A stretch of 25,260 nt of DNA from Patescibacteria group bacterium UBA2023 (GCA_002335145.1 DDBV01000007.1:1-25260), one strand, 5' to 3'; numbered from the stretch's first letter, positions 1 to 9,675 are shown. Notes: a model not told the origin generated them from the letters alone. Translations and numbers: made by a program.

Positions 1-87
1 GGTCTCGTGGAAGATGCTCTGTATTACGCGAATACCCTCATGGCTTCTTCCGCATGAGGTAAGAAGATCGTCTTACGAAAATCCTAA
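1..87 (+). CDS. C-terminal fragment of an unknown protein
   Basis: Frame 1 is open from the left edge to a TAA at 85-87 and gives a 28-residue tail (GLVEDALYYANTLMASSAG, then GKKIVLRKS). It contains one in-frame TGA at 55-57, read as Gly. Codon choice (GTC, CTC, GCG, TCC) resembles the confirmed genes nearby. The protein start lies outside the window and I do not recognise the family. A chance open frame of this length cannot be excluded. Confidence 0.45.
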
Positions 88-158
88 CATACATCGTCGA
101 GGATATCGGATTTGCGAATCTCTTTCTCGCAAAACCTACTGACGAGTGTTTCGTTGCT

Positions 159-178
159 TGTACGATAGGTAACGTACA
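159..178. promoter_or_regulatory. Inverted repeat upstream of the Tat-signal gene promoter
   Basis: TGTACG at 159-164 and CGTACA at 173-178 form a perfect 6-bp dyad with an 8-nt centre. It ends 7 nt before the -35 box at 186. Its position suits a regulator-binding site, but a dyad this short can occur by chance. Confidence 0.25.
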
Positions 179-185
179 CAAAATA

Positions 186-213
186 TTGACAGATGGAATA
201 TGATCACTATCAT
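186..213 (+). promoter_or_regulatory. Sigma70-type promoter of the Tat-signal gene
   Basis: A perfect TTGACA (186-191) is followed by a 16-nt spacer and TATCAT (208-213). The predicted transcript start is near 220, about 21 nt before the ATG at 241. This supports that ATG over the one at 193, which lies inside the promoter. Confidence 0.65.
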
Positions 214-240
214 CACCACTTGTATTTTTTTGAGATACCT

Positions 241-2826
241 ATGGATATACGAAACGATAGCGATTCACGCCCGGAGTGAGGTGGTCAAAAAATCAATCGA
301 CGCAGCTTCCTCGAGAAGCTCGCAGCGTCTGCTGCCTGAATCACGGTCATGGGTGCGGGAATGTCTGATACACAAGCATCCGAGACAAAACGACGCACAG
401 AAGAGGCATTGGCAATTGTGGAAGAAGCAACCGAAGGGCGAAGTGTGATTGACATTGCCACGGCCAGCATGGTCGTTGCCGCATTCGGGTATTTCGTCGG
501 TTGGCGTGGATTTGCCAAGGGACAACCGTTCGACCTCGATTCGGCTACTGGAATGATGTCTGCTCAAACTTTCCGCATGGCAGTACTGGGATTATTCGGA
601 AATGAGCATGATCGAGAGATCGTAAAAGAAGAGCTTCATGAAGTAATCGAAGGCCTTTTGCCTGTCGGTGTTCTCGTCATTCTCTCCGATGTCACTACTA
701 CATCGCTTCATGTCCACCCGGAGATGATCGACCGTGATGTAGCCACTGCACTCGGACATGACCATGACAATGTTCGCTCCAATAGCTACACATACCGTGA
801 CCGCCCGCGCCTCTCAGAGGATGAGAATGTCTGGAAAGAGCGACTCAGACAGATCGATCAAGATCTCTCCAAGCAGGTGATTGATATGTTTGCTTTGACG
901 AGCTGCGTTGCGCCAGTAGCTACCACCTACGCATCCGCAGCCTGTGCCAACAAGATGGCGGATGAAGCGAGCCATATGATCGTTGAGCGCGAATATGCTC
1001 GGATCATCCTCGAGTGGGACACCGACCGGAATGGCCCACTTGAGACCATGCGTCCGGATGTCATCCTCGATCGAGCTCTTGACAAAGCCAATACTCTCAT
1101 CAACGGCCGAAGTGGGCTCATGAAGCTCGTGACGACTCTGGCGGCCAATGCTCAAGGAGCCGCACTTCTCGGAGACCCCCCGGAGATCTATGCCGCAATC
1201 AACCACCATAGTAATCCTGCCCTTCTCGCGAGCCTCCATGCCGGAGGAGTGGCGATGTCGGAGATTACGAGCCTGACTTTGGTGTATATGTACCTGCGAA
1301 ACTCGCTCGGAATCGGAGTTGATGCGAAAGAATTTGTAGGCGAGTTTTTGGCAACGCAGATTCGAGCGACCGAAGGTTTGGCGTCATCGGTCGGTCGATT
1401 CTATTCGCAGCGACGAGCACTCTCTCGCGGGGAAGACATGGCCACACGGATTGCGGCCATTCTGCAAGACAGCAGTCAAGACCGCAACATATCATCGGAA
1501 GATCTCAAAAAGATCGGTGACATACTCTCATCGATCCAGCCGAGCCTCGTGGAGCTCGATATTCGTCGCTACGTCGATCTTCGCCGCCGATTCTTGCAGC
1601 GTCTGAAGGGGGAGAAAAACCAATTCGAAAACGTCATAGCCACGCTTGAAAAAAGCGATTCGTCGATAGGAGTTGATGAGTTCGAGGAAATTCTTGGCTT
1701 GACGCCCGATTCTCTCGCAAATGGCCTGACACCTGACATGGAACGCAAGATTCATCGTCTCGCTGATCACGCCCTGCACCGTGCTGAACAGGCCGATGGA
1801 CAGCAGCTGGCAGCCTTGTTCGAGTCGTTCATGGCTGAGGCGGCTGCGGACCCGCTTCATCCTCGGGTAGCCGATGCCGACTTGGCAAATTCTTCCCATG
1901 CTGATGCTCGCTCCCATGCGGCCTTGCTCGGAGCTCTTTCCAAGCTCGGGTCGAAGCTCCAAGACACGCGACCGGCGGATACGCTCAAGTCATTTTTCGA
2001 AATGGACGAGCATGGGGGCAATGCTTCCGGTGTCGATATGCTTGCCTTTCTCGATGCGATGACTGGCCCGAAAGAGACGCTCCAGGCGATGGTCGATACG
2101 TTTCGATTTCCGGGTTCGCACTCACCGGAGTGACACACGGAGTCGCACGAGTCTCATGCGACCAAGCTTGAACGATTCCCGTTTTTCAAACAGATCGGCA
2201 ACGTGCTCAACGGCCTCAGCGAAAGTGCGAGAGAGGTGACGTACGCACTCTTCACCCAGCTTCCGGCCGTACCGGCCCTCGCTCGCACAGTACAGTCGCT
2301 CGTGGAATCATTCTTTCCGGAATCAGCATCAGACGAGCATGGAACCGAATCGATCCGAACCAAAGTATCGGCGACACAAAAGAAGAGCGCGGTATCGAAC
2401 CTGTTGTTCGGAGTGTTCTCGAGCGTGGCCGATAATATCGCCGCGTATCTCGCAAGCGAGAAGAACGCGTACGCCTCTCTTCGCAGACTCTTTGGTCCAT
2501 TCTTCGATACGCCAAAATTTTTCTGACTCAAGATGGTGGCGACTCTCGCCTCGCTCAAGATCGCCGAGGCATGGGGAGCTGGAACCAAGGCCGGAAACGG
2601 ACCGAACTTCAGCGTTATGCGAAAGCGGCTTGTCCGTGATGAGGGCAATCCGAGTAGGCTCACTATTGTGGAGGAGCCATTCGGACTCGATGATTCCCAC
2701 GCATTCGGGCAAAATCACTTCGCACTCATATCGATGCTCGGATCGTATTCGGTGTTACAGACACTGCTGCATGTCGTGATCGGACGTGCCGCGGACGAAC
2801 ATCTCGTTAAGCCGATGAAGAAATAG
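241..2826 (+). CDS. Large unknown protein with twin-arginine-type signal peptide
   Basis: This is an 861-residue reading frame once TGAs at 277, 337, 2131 and 2524 are read as Gly; it ends at TAG. Under the standard code it would appear as three pieces starting near 349, 2203 and 2533. Starting at 241 exposes an N-terminal twin-arginine signal, NRRSFLEKLAASAAG, whose hydrophobic part contains the Gly from TGA 337. That places the protein in or beyond the membrane if a Tat system exists. The rest is mostly helical and charged, with a few moderately hydrophobic stretches. Short segments recall ion-transporter (IT) superfamily motifs: SDVTTTSLHV (near residue 149), AANAQGAALLGDPPE (near 302-314) and SSVADNIAAYL (near 728). 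Their order is not that of NhaD and true transmembrane segments are not obvious. I do not recognise the family; no function is assigned. The gene has its own promoter and terminator. Confidence 0.85.
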
Positions 2827-2838
2827 GACAGAACGAAC

Positions 2839-2871
2839 AAATCCGGGCGATTCGCCCGGATTTGTGTTTTT
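2839..2871 (+). terminator. Intrinsic terminator after the Tat-signal gene
   Basis: AAATCCGGGCG and its complement CGCCCGGATTT form a GC-rich hairpin (2839-2863) followed by a T-rich run (TTTGTGTTTTT). It starts 13 nt after the TAG of the upstream gene. Confidence 0.85.
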
Positions 2872-2916
2872 CGGATACACGGGCGTACCCGTTTTTGCTG
2901 TGTTCGATACCAGAGC

Positions 2917-3573
2917 CTAATACGGCTTGCGGAATAGCGTGATTCGTCCGAGGTATCCGATCATTCGTATGATCTTGGTGATATAGAGCCACAACGTCCC
3001 GTATCGGCCGCATTGTCCAACGAGTACGACATGTCCCGCGCTCCGGACGCTCTCATGCTCGAACGAATCAGCCACAAGTACTGATCATTTCGGCAAAAAC
3101 GCTAATTTGTCGCGTGACCGGTACGTGAAGATCCCAGGTATTTGCCCGATGCCACCTACGATCGAGATGTTCGTATATCCGGTATTCGAGAGGTAGAGCT
3201 CGGCATGGAGGACAAATCGGCGAATAAGGGCGTGGTAGTTTCGGCTGATGACGACCATTTTTCCCGAAAAGTTCCCGTCCGCAAGGACGCGGGAAAAATG
3301 AGGATTGATAGCGAAATACCGCATGAGCACCTCGTCAATAATGTTCTTCCCTTCCTCGGGGGTATCGAGTTTTCCGAGGCGTTCGAGGAGCGTGAGTCGG
3401 CCGAAGAAAACACAGCTTGAGTCCACAACTGTATCATCGAAGTCGGTAAAAAGGAGGATTTTCTCGCGCTCGAAGAGGTCTTTGAGCAGAGCGATACGCT
3501 CGGGTACCGTGCTATCCGTGTCGAGAAGGATTGTTTCTATCTCGCGTTGCAGTGGATTGTGTTCGTTCGACAT
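2917..3573 (-). CDS. HAD-superfamily hydrolase
   Basis: Predicted 218-residue cytoplasmic protein with one UGA-Gly at 3085-3087; it ends at TAG (2917-2919). The nucleophile motif I of the haloacid dehalogenase fold is clear: LLFTDFDDTVVDSS with Asp44 and Asp46. MVVISRN fits motif II (Ser), KLAFLPKG the conserved Lys, and VLVADSFEHE the acidic motif. The last two lie on either side of the UGA, so only the Gly reading restores a complete HAD core. Most such enzymes are phosphatases acting on small molecules; the substrate cannot be told from sequence. It is a single-gene unit convergent with the Tat-signal gene and divergent from the SLH gene. Its start fits a promoter at 3622-3649. Confidence 0.82.
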
Positions 3574-3621
3574 TTTTTTCGAGATCGAGTTTTGACAGAG
3601 TATTTCCTATTTCTTGAGGAG

Positions 3622-3649
3622 ATCATATTTCTCGATCGCAGAAAATCAA
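3622..3649 (-). promoter_or_regulatory. Promoter of the HAD hydrolase gene
   Basis: On the minus strand, TTGATT (3644-3649), a 16-nt spacer and TATGAT (3622-3627). Predicted start near 3615, leaving a leader of about 42 nt before the ATG at 3573. Confidence 0.55.
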
Positions 3650-3757
3650 TATGGCCGGTATTGATTTCGATCTCTCGAAACTCTCCTCGGAAACAATCCA
3701 CGAGAAAGCCGCACGCATCTCCGGAAGATGCGAAAAAACGATGTGTTCGGAAACGCA

Positions 3758-3785
3758 TTGACTTCACAGAAAACTGGAATACTAT
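3758..3785 (+). promoter_or_regulatory. Promoter of the SLH surface protein gene
   Basis: TTGACT (3758-3763), a 16-nt spacer and TACTAT (3780-3785). Predicted start near 3792, leaving a leader of about 49 nt, longer than for most genes here. Confidence 0.55.
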
Positions 3786-3840
3786 TAGAACGAAACATTT
3801 TGTTTAGATTCCCCACTTATTACAAAGTAACAATCGGCTT

Positions 3841-5937
3841 ATGCGTATCAATTACGAATCGCGGCTTGCCAAGTGGCTCTCAATCGCCACTCTCGGTGCG
3901 TTTCTTTTTGTCGGTATGTCCGGCGGGGCATTCGGTGCCTTCTGGAGAGCGAACTTCCCGGATTTCACGAGCTCCGATAGTACCTCGTCTTTCGCTTTTG
4001 GATACGGATACGGAAGTCTCGGATGGGGATACGGATATGGATACGGGTATGGGTATACCGGATTCAATAGCGATGGTGTTGGATACTACTACTCCGCGAG
4101 TGGCATATCCGCAACAGGTTCTACCGCTTTTGCAAATCCTTTGGCTGTTACACCTGATCAGGTCGCATCCGTTGTATCGGCACGGGGTGGAAATCCGCTC
4201 TCCACGACCGGGGTGACCATCACTCAGACGGTCCGTATCGCATCGCAGAGTGGGAGCTCCAATGCTCGGATCACGCTTCCTGTGGGGGTGGAAATCCGTA
4301 CGGCTTCTGGCGGAGCGTTTAGCACCGCGAATCTTATCGCTGCGGACGTCTCTACCGGGACGACCGTTACGGGATTCGACACTGTTCGCGGAGCTGTTTC
4401 GTTCGGTACCGGTTCCTCGACTCTCTACTTTAGTCGTCCGATCAAGGTAGAGATACCTGTCTCGGGCGTACCGAACGGAACAATCTATGTCCGTGTCGAC
4501 CACGGATCTGGGTATGAGACGGCGGGACTTACGGATTCGGATTCTGCCACCTGTACGAGCGGAGTGCCTTCATCTACCTCGTCCATCGCATCGGTGTCAT
4601 CCGAGATTGCCACAATCTATACGTGTGCCGCATCCACGTTTGCGGTCGTTGAGGGGCCGACCTCGGAAAGCAGCAGTTCTTCGAGCAGCTCCAGCTCGTC
4701 TGGAGGAGGGGGTGGGGGATCGGGTGGAAGCTCCTCGACCAAGAAGGATTCTTGTCCGAATGGAGACTACTCACCGAGCTACTACGATTCCAAGTGTGGA
4801 ACAGCTCCGACCGAAGAGCAGATCGCTGACAGCAATACTACTCTCTCTCCCACGAAGACTTCCGTAACAGAAACGGTTACAACCCCCGTGAATCTTGTTG
4901 GAACACTCTCTCTGGAACCCCAACAACGTACTGATGGGACCAAGAGTTTCGTGGTCACCTCCGGTAATGGAGAAATCACGCTCCGGACCAATTCCGATGC
5001 CGAGCTCGCTCTTGTTATTCCTGGGAACACTGTTGTGAGCGCGTCTTCTGAGTGGGATGGTGTCATTCAGGCACCCCTCCAGCTTCGCAATGCCCAGACC
5101 GAATCTCGTGGCATCATGGTGGTTTTCGCTGGAAACAAGAATACATCTTTGCGATTCAGCAACCCAATTACGCTCAATATTCCAGTCGCCTACGAGAATG
5201 GTGTTGAACTCGACATATACAGCTCGACCGATGCTTCTTCGTCCGTGGTTTTCCATGGAAAGGCGAATGTAGAGAATGGTATGGTGAGCTTCACGACCGA
5301 TCATCTCTCATACTTCATCCTCCAGCCATCGGGTGTCGAGGATCGAGATACCGATAGCACGACATTTCCGGATATCGCCGAGTCTTTCGCTCAGGAATAC
5401 ATTGAAGAGCTCTTCGCTCGCGGCGTCATCAATGGATATGACGATGGGACGTTCCGTCCGGAATCCACAGCGACTCGTGCCGAGTTCCTGAAGATGGCCC
5501 TCAAGGGTCTTGGAGTCTCCTATGATATGACAGTAACCGCCAGTTCGTTTGCCGATGTCAATGTTGACTGGCAAATTCCTCTCATCGAGTCCGCGCTCCG
5601 CATGGGCATCGTGAGCGGTCAGACCGTGAATGGGCAGCTCGTCTTCCGCCCGAACGATGCGATTACCCGTGCTGAGGCCATGAAGATGCTTCTCGGAGCG
5701 AGCGGGCTCAATACACCGAACTTCTCGGTTCGCCAATTCACGGATATTACCGATGATTGGCAATATGAGTTCGTAGAATCAGCTCGTGAATACGGCATCG
5801 TGAGCGGTCAGACCGTGAATGGGCAGCTCGTCTTCCGCCCGAACGATGCGATCTCGCGCGCAGAGGTGGCCAAGGTGGTAATCCTCACCGACCGCAAGGC
5901 CGATGAGATGGGCACGACTTCCGTCTCCCTACGGTAA
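3841..5937 (+). CDS. Surface protein with three SLH modules
   Basis: A 698-residue exported protein. It has an N-terminal signal peptide (hydrophobic core LSIATLGAFLFVGMSGGAFG), then a Gly-Tyr tract (GYGYG repeats, about residues 58-76). A beta-rich region follows, then a Ser/Gly linker (about 278-305) and a second beta-rich region ending VSFTTDHLSYFIL. Three S-layer homology modules lie at about 510-560, 570-622 and 633-683; each starts FxDI/V and carries a G(T/V)FRP-like turn and a TRAE/SRAE motif. SLH modules normally anchor proteins to pyruvylated secondary cell-wall polymer, so this may be a major surface-layer or adhesive protein. Modules 2 and 3 share a 59-bp identical stretch. There is no UGA codon in 698 codons, which may reflect high expression. 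It has its own promoter and a strong terminator. Confidence 0.92.
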   Translation: MRINYESRLAKWLSIATLGAFLFVGMSGGAFGAFWRANFPDFTSSDSTSSFAFGYGYGSLGWGYGYGYGYGYTGFNSDGVGYYYSASGISATGSTAFANPLAVTPDQVASVVSARGGNPLSTTGVTITQTVRIASQSGSSNARITLPVGVEIRTASGGAFSTANLIAADVSTGTTVTGFDTVRGAVSFGTGSSTLYFSRPIKVEIPVSGVPNGTIYVRVDHGSGYETAGLTDSDSATCTSGVPSSTSSIASVSSEIATIYTCAASTFAVVEGPTSESSSSSSSSSSSGGGGGGSGGSSSTKKDSCPNGDYSPSYYDSKCGTAPTEEQIADSNTTLSPTKTSVTETVTTPVNLVGTLSLEPQQRTDGTKSFVVTSGNGEITLRTNSDAELALVIPGNTVVSASSEWDGVIQAPLQLRNAQTESRGIMVVFAGNKNTSLRFSNPITLNIPVAYENGVELDIYSSTDASSSVVFHGKANVENGMVSFTTDHLSYFILQPSGVEDRDTDSTTFPDIAESFAQEYIEELFARGVINGYDDGTFRPESTATRAEFLKMALKGLGVSYDMTVTASSFADVNVDWQIPLIESALRMGIVSGQTVNGQLVFRPNDAITRAEAMKMLLGASGLNTPNFSVRQFTDITDDWQYEFVESAREYGIVSGQTVNGQLVFRPNDAISRAEVAKVVILTDRKADEMGTTSVSLR
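5605..5852 (+). repeat. 59-bp perfect direct repeat inside SLH modules 2 and 3
   Basis: Positions 5605-5663 and 5794-5852 are identical over 59 bp, encoding GIVSGQTVNGQLVFRPNDAI in both modules. The flanks diverge at once (ATTACCCGT versus ATCTCGCGC). This indicates recent duplication or gene conversion between modules and is a potential recombination site. Confidence 0.92.
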
Positions 5938-5950
5938 ATCCGATTCCTGA

Positions 5951-5985
5951 AAATCCCCTCCGAAGACAGGAGGGGATTTGTTTTT
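5951..5985. terminator. Bidirectional terminator between SLH gene and ligA
   Basis: AAATCCCCTCC (5951-5961) pairs with GGAGGGGATTT (5969-5979) across a 7-nt loop, with a T run at 5981-5985. It sits between two convergent genes and could serve both, with the longer U tract on the plus strand. Confidence 0.88.
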
Positions 5986-5992
5986 GCAAGGA

Positions 5993-8095
5993 TTACCACG
6001 ACTCCTTCCCTGATTCTTTGAGGAAGTCTTCGACCGTCCAGACAGGGATTCCCAGTGTTGTGGCCTTCTGGAGTTTCGAGCCAGCTTTTTCTCACGCGAG
6101 CAAGAAATCCGTTTCCCTGCTTACGCTCGAGACGAATATTCCTCCAGCACGCTCCCCGATCTCGACCAGCTGGTCTCGGGAGTATCCTTCGAAGCTTCCG
6201 GTCACGCAGAAGCGTTTTCCCGTAAGCGGCGATTCCGAATCCTCGTTTGTCTTGAGTGTCTCGGGCAGACGGATGTCGAGTACATTAAAGAGAGCGACGA
6301 TGCGATCTTGGTTTTCTTGCAAGTATCAGAGGATATTTGCGCTCGCGATCGGACCGATGTCCGGGATATTCTCCAGATCCTCGTGTGTGATCCTATTGCA
6401 GATGGCGAGAATGCTCTCCTGAGGTGATTCATGCGAATCATCCGGTATCTGCCGGGTAAGGTACTGCGCGAGCGATCGGGCCGTGCGACGCCCGACGGAG
6501 GGGATACCGAGCGCGACGAGGATATTTTCGAGTTTCGCATGGCGGCTTGTCTCGATTGCAGAGAGGAGATTCGATACGGACTTCTCGCGGTATCCATCGA
6601 GTCCGAGGATTGTGTCGCGATGATCTCCGAGGCGATAGACCGATGCGAAGTCCGTAAGAATCCCGAGCGAACGGAAGAGTTCGATCTGCTTTTTTCAGAA
6701 TCAGGCTATGTCCATTCCATGCTTGCCAACGAAGACCTCCATGCCACCCTGGAGTTGGGCAGGACACGATGACCTGTTCGGGCAGTACCAGGCGATTTTC
6801 CCTTCGTCTTGTGCGAGTGCTGTGCCACACACTGGACAGGTATCCGGGCGGTGGACAGGCATCTCACTGCCATCGCGTGCATCTATGATCACCGAGACAA
6901 TCTCGGGAATAACCTCCCCCGCTCGCATGAGCCAGGCATGGTCTCCGATCCGAATATCCTTGATTGCGAGTTCCGAGTAATTATGGAGGGTTGCACGCCC
7001 AACGGTCACCCCGCCGATTGCGGTGGCATCGAGAATTGCTACGGGGGTCACGGTGCCGCTGCGTCCCACGGAGTGGAGGATATCCGCGATCCTGGTACGG
7101 GCGAGCTCTGCGGGGAATTTGTACGCGATCGCGTATCTCGGGTGGTGCGCCGTGAATCCGACTCGGCCCCAATCGGCAATCCGGTTCATTTTTACCACCA
7201 TGCCATCGGTGTCGAATCCGGGAGCAGGACGATGAGTCGTCAGCTCGGCAATTCGCACAATTAGCTGCTCGATGTCCGAATGCGTCTCGAAGAAGATTTT
7301 GGTTGTTTCGAATCCGAACGATCCGAGCCGCTCAATAACTTCGGAATACCGTTCGATTGAACCATCTTCCAGTATTGGGCAGCTGTATGCATAAAACCGC
7401 AGTCCGCGTCCGGCCGTCACGGCTGAATCAAGCTGGCGGACACTCCCGCTCGCGGCGTTCCGCGGATTGGCGAACAGTTTTTCTCCCAATGCCGCGCGCT
7501 CCCGGTTGATCCGTGCGAATTCATCGTGCGGGAGGATTACCTCGCCTCGAATCTCAATGGTATCCGAGTAGGGGATACGTTTCGGAATATTGCTGATCGT
7601 GCAGAGATTTTCCGTCACGTCCTCGCCTTCCGTTCCATTACCACGCGTGAGCCCCCGCACGAGCGAGCCGCCCTCGTACCGAAGCGATACGCCGAGTCCA
7701 TCGAGTTTGAGTTCGAGTGCGTACTCGATTGGCTCATCGGTCTTCAGGATATTGCGGATCCGCGTCTCGAATCCGTGCAAGTCATCGGGATCGTACGAAT
7801 TGTCGAGCGAGAGCATGGGGGAGAGGTGGGCGCGTTTCTCGAATTTCTCCGATACTCCCTGTCCGACCGATGCGGTGGGAGAGTCTGATGCATGGTCGGC
7901 GTATTCATCCTCTAGTCAGACGAGGAGTTTGTAGAGCTGATCGTACTCGGCATCCGATATTATGGGAGCCTCATGCTCGTAGTAGTACGCATCGTGCTCC
8001 CGAATTACCTGTCGGAGCAAGGGCAATTCCCTGGGGGTGACGGATCGACCGGAGAGGAAGTCTGCAGTCGCGGCGAGGAGAGTGGGAGTATGCAT
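5993..8095 (-). CDS. ligA: NAD-dependent DNA ligase LigA
   Basis: A 700-residue LigA, close to the usual length of about 670. It seals nicks in DNA using NAD+. The N-terminal Ia domain leads to the adenylation motif ELKLDG with catalytic Lys130 and then [16 protein letters not shown] four-cysteine zinc finger (CPVC, then CPNRSSC), helix-hairpin-helix repeats and a C-terminal BRCT domain follow. Five UGAs are read as Gly: 7916, 6701, 6695, 6326 and 6092. Two of them build the conserved HhH turn (MDIAGFG, usually GLG) and one the BRCT motif AGEKAGSK. The standard code would give at least four fragments. The start at 8095 fits a promoter at 8122-8149; the stop is TAA. It appears to be a single-gene unit downstream of the tRNA-Ser terminator. 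Confidence 0.96.
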
Positions 8096-8121
8096 GGAGT
8101 ATTTTCGGGAATCGAGCGGGC

Positions 8122-8149
8122 ATAATACTCGGTTTCCCTTCGATTTCCA
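8122..8149 (-). promoter_or_regulatory. Promoter of ligA
   Basis: On the minus strand, TGGAAA (8144-8149), a 16-nt spacer and TATTAT (8122-8127). Predicted start near 8115, about 20 nt before the ATG at 8095. Confidence 0.45.
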
Positions 8150-8189
8150 GGCTACGGAGACGCCTGTGGGCAGATATCTCGAAAGACAG

Positions 8190-8212
8190 AAAAAAGCCCG
8201 GAATATCCGGGC
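8190..8212 (-). terminator. Terminator after tRNA-Ser
   Basis: Read on the minus strand, GCCCGGA, a 3-nt loop and TCCGGGC (8212 down to 8196) are followed by a run of six T (8195-8190). It lies 17 nt past the tRNA 3' end and separates it from ligA. Confidence 0.85.
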
Positions 8213-8228
8213 ATGTCGGTGTCGTTCA

Positions 8229-8318
8229 TGGCGGAGAGGACGAGATTCGAACTCGTGATGCCCGATTGGACATACCACCTTTCCAAGATGGCGCGATCGA
8301 CCACTCTGCCACCTCTCC
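8229..8318 (-). tRNA. tRNA-Ser (anticodon GGA)
   Basis: A 90-nt class II tRNA. The acceptor GGAGAGG pairs with CCTCTCC, with discriminator G and an encoded CCA (8229-8231). The anticodon arm is CCATC-TTGGAAA-GGTGG with anticodon GGA, reading UCC and UCU. A long variable arm and the T-loop GTTCGAATC are present. It has its own promoter (8335-8362) and terminator (8190-8212). The gene lies under a spurious open frame that extends the ispG frame upstream. Confidence 0.97.
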
Positions 8319-8334
8319 GTACGAGCGTGGGCGC

Positions 8335-8362
8335 ATGGTATGGAATTCCTTCCGAAAATCAA
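8335..8362 (-). promoter_or_regulatory. Promoter of tRNA-Ser
   Basis: On the minus strand, TTGATT (8357-8362), a 16-nt spacer and TACCAT (8335-8340). Predicted start near 8328, about 10 nt before the mature 5' end. Confidence 0.6.
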
Positions 8363-8400
8363 GTTTTTGTTTCCCTTGTAGGAACTTCCGAGTCTTCTTC

Positions 8401-8428
8401 TTGCGTCTTCATGTTTTCTTGATAGGAT
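8401..8428 (+). promoter_or_regulatory. Promoter of the ispG-dsbA-like-rnhB unit
   Basis: TTGCGT (8401-8406), a 16-nt spacer and TAGGAT (8423-8428). Predicted start near 8435, about 26 nt before the ATG of ispG. It diverges from the tRNA-Ser promoter. Confidence 0.5.
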
Positions 8429-8460
8429 GGTGCCACTTTGTCTCTAAAAACTCCGTGCTT

Positions 8461-9675
8461 ATGCTTCTCGTACGCAAGCAGACGCTTTCGGTGGATGTCG
8501 GGGGAGTGGGGTTCGGTGGGGAAAATCCCGTCCGGATCCAGTCTATGACGAACACTCCTACGGCCGATGCCGTGGCAACGGCTGAGCAGGTGGCCGAGCT
8601 CGCCAGAGCCGGATCCGAGATTGTGCGGATTACCGTGAACGATGATCCGGCAGCCGCGGCGGTACCGGAAATCGTGGCTCGCCTCTCGGATATGGGTATC
8701 GTGGTACCGATCGTCGGAGATTTTCATTACAATGGACATATTCTCCTTCGGGATCATCCGGAGATGGCTCGGGCTCTCGCCAAGTATCGTATCAATCCTG
8801 GAAATGTCGGCAAAGGGGCAAAGCACGATGAAAATTTCGATGCCATCGTTCGGGCGGCTATCGACTACGGCAAGCCCGTGCGTATCGGCGTGAACGGAGG
8901 GTCTCTCGATCAGGAGCTACTCGACCGCAATATGGACGACAACGCGAGACTCCCGGAGCCGAAGTCGAGCCGTGACGTCTATATTGATACCATGGTGGAA
9001 TCAGCACTCCTCTCGTGTGCTCGCGCCGCCGAAGTGGGACTCCCTGAGGATCGGATGCTCATATCCGTAAAGATGTCAGCGATTCAGGATATGGTGGAGG
9101 CCTACGAGCGGCTCTCGGATCGTACCCGTATCCCGCTCCATCTCGGTCTCACGGAGGCGGGAGGGAGCGTGAAGGGTATTACAGCTTCGAGTGCCGCGCT
9201 CGCCATTCTCCTCCAGCAAGGAATCGGCGACACCATACGAGTCTCCATTACCCCCGAGACGGGTGCACCACGCTCTCGTGAGGTAGAGGTTTGCCAGTAC
9301 CTGCTTCAGACCATGGGACTCCGGAGTTTCATGCCGCTCGTCACATCGTGTCCTGGCTGCGGCCGGACGAGTTCCGTTGCATTTCAGGTCCTCGCCGAGA
9401 AGATCAATTTCCATATCCGCCACAGCCTCCCGGAGTGGCAGCAGAAATACCGCGGATTCGAGTCGCTTTCCATCGCTGTCATGGGTTGCATCGTCAATGG
9501 TATCGGCGAGGCGACCCATGCTGATATCGGTATATTCATGCCGTGAAACCAAGAGAAACAGTCTATCCCCATCATGGTCCGGGGAAAACAGGTCGCGACC
9601 GCCGGTATGGACGATGCATATGAATCGTTTGTCCGGATTCTCCACGATTACCTCGAAACCCACCACCGTATCTAA
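8461..9675 (+). CDS. ispG: 4-hydroxy-3-methylbut-2-enyl-diphosphate synthase IspG (GcpE)
   Basis: A 404-residue IspG. It reduces methylerythritol cyclodiphosphate to HMBDP in the MEP route to isoprenoids, using a [4Fe-4S] cluster. The N-terminal TIM barrel is recognisable by [23 protein letters not shown] and YRINPGNVG. The cluster ligands are in the C-terminal domain: Cys297 and Cys300 in SCPGCGRT, Cys343 and Glu350 in [21 protein letters not shown] at 9544-9546, read as Gly, restores the last 43 residues, including [10 protein letters not shown]; the stop is TAA. The start at 8461 is chosen because the frame continues upstream only across the tRNA-Ser gene, and the promoter predicts a short leader. 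It suggests this organism makes its own isoprenoid precursors, at least in part. The DsbA-like gene follows after 22 nt. Confidence 0.96.

Noticed and set aside
112..132. Hairpin TTGCGA/TCGCAA as terminator of the left-edge gene
   Set aside because: 6-bp stem with a 9-nt loop and no T run after it on the plus strand; too weak to call.
3651..3788. 45-codon plus-strand frame between the HAD and SLH genes
   Set aside because: It contains one TGA, overlaps the SLH promoter (3758-3785) and begins next to the HAD -35 box. No family features; more likely non-coding.
4000..4060. Tandem GGATAC/GGATAT repeats as a CRISPR or satellite array
   Set aside because: The repeat encodes an in-frame Gly-Tyr tract within the SLH protein; there are no spacers and no array structure.
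3880..4503. 207-codon minus-strand open frame within the SLH gene
   Set aside because: Arg-rich antisense translation opposite a well-supported surface protein.
8266..8460. 65-codon N-terminal extension of IspG
   Set aside because: It runs across the tRNA-Ser gene and the ispG promoter; IspG proteins start near the chosen ATG at 8461.
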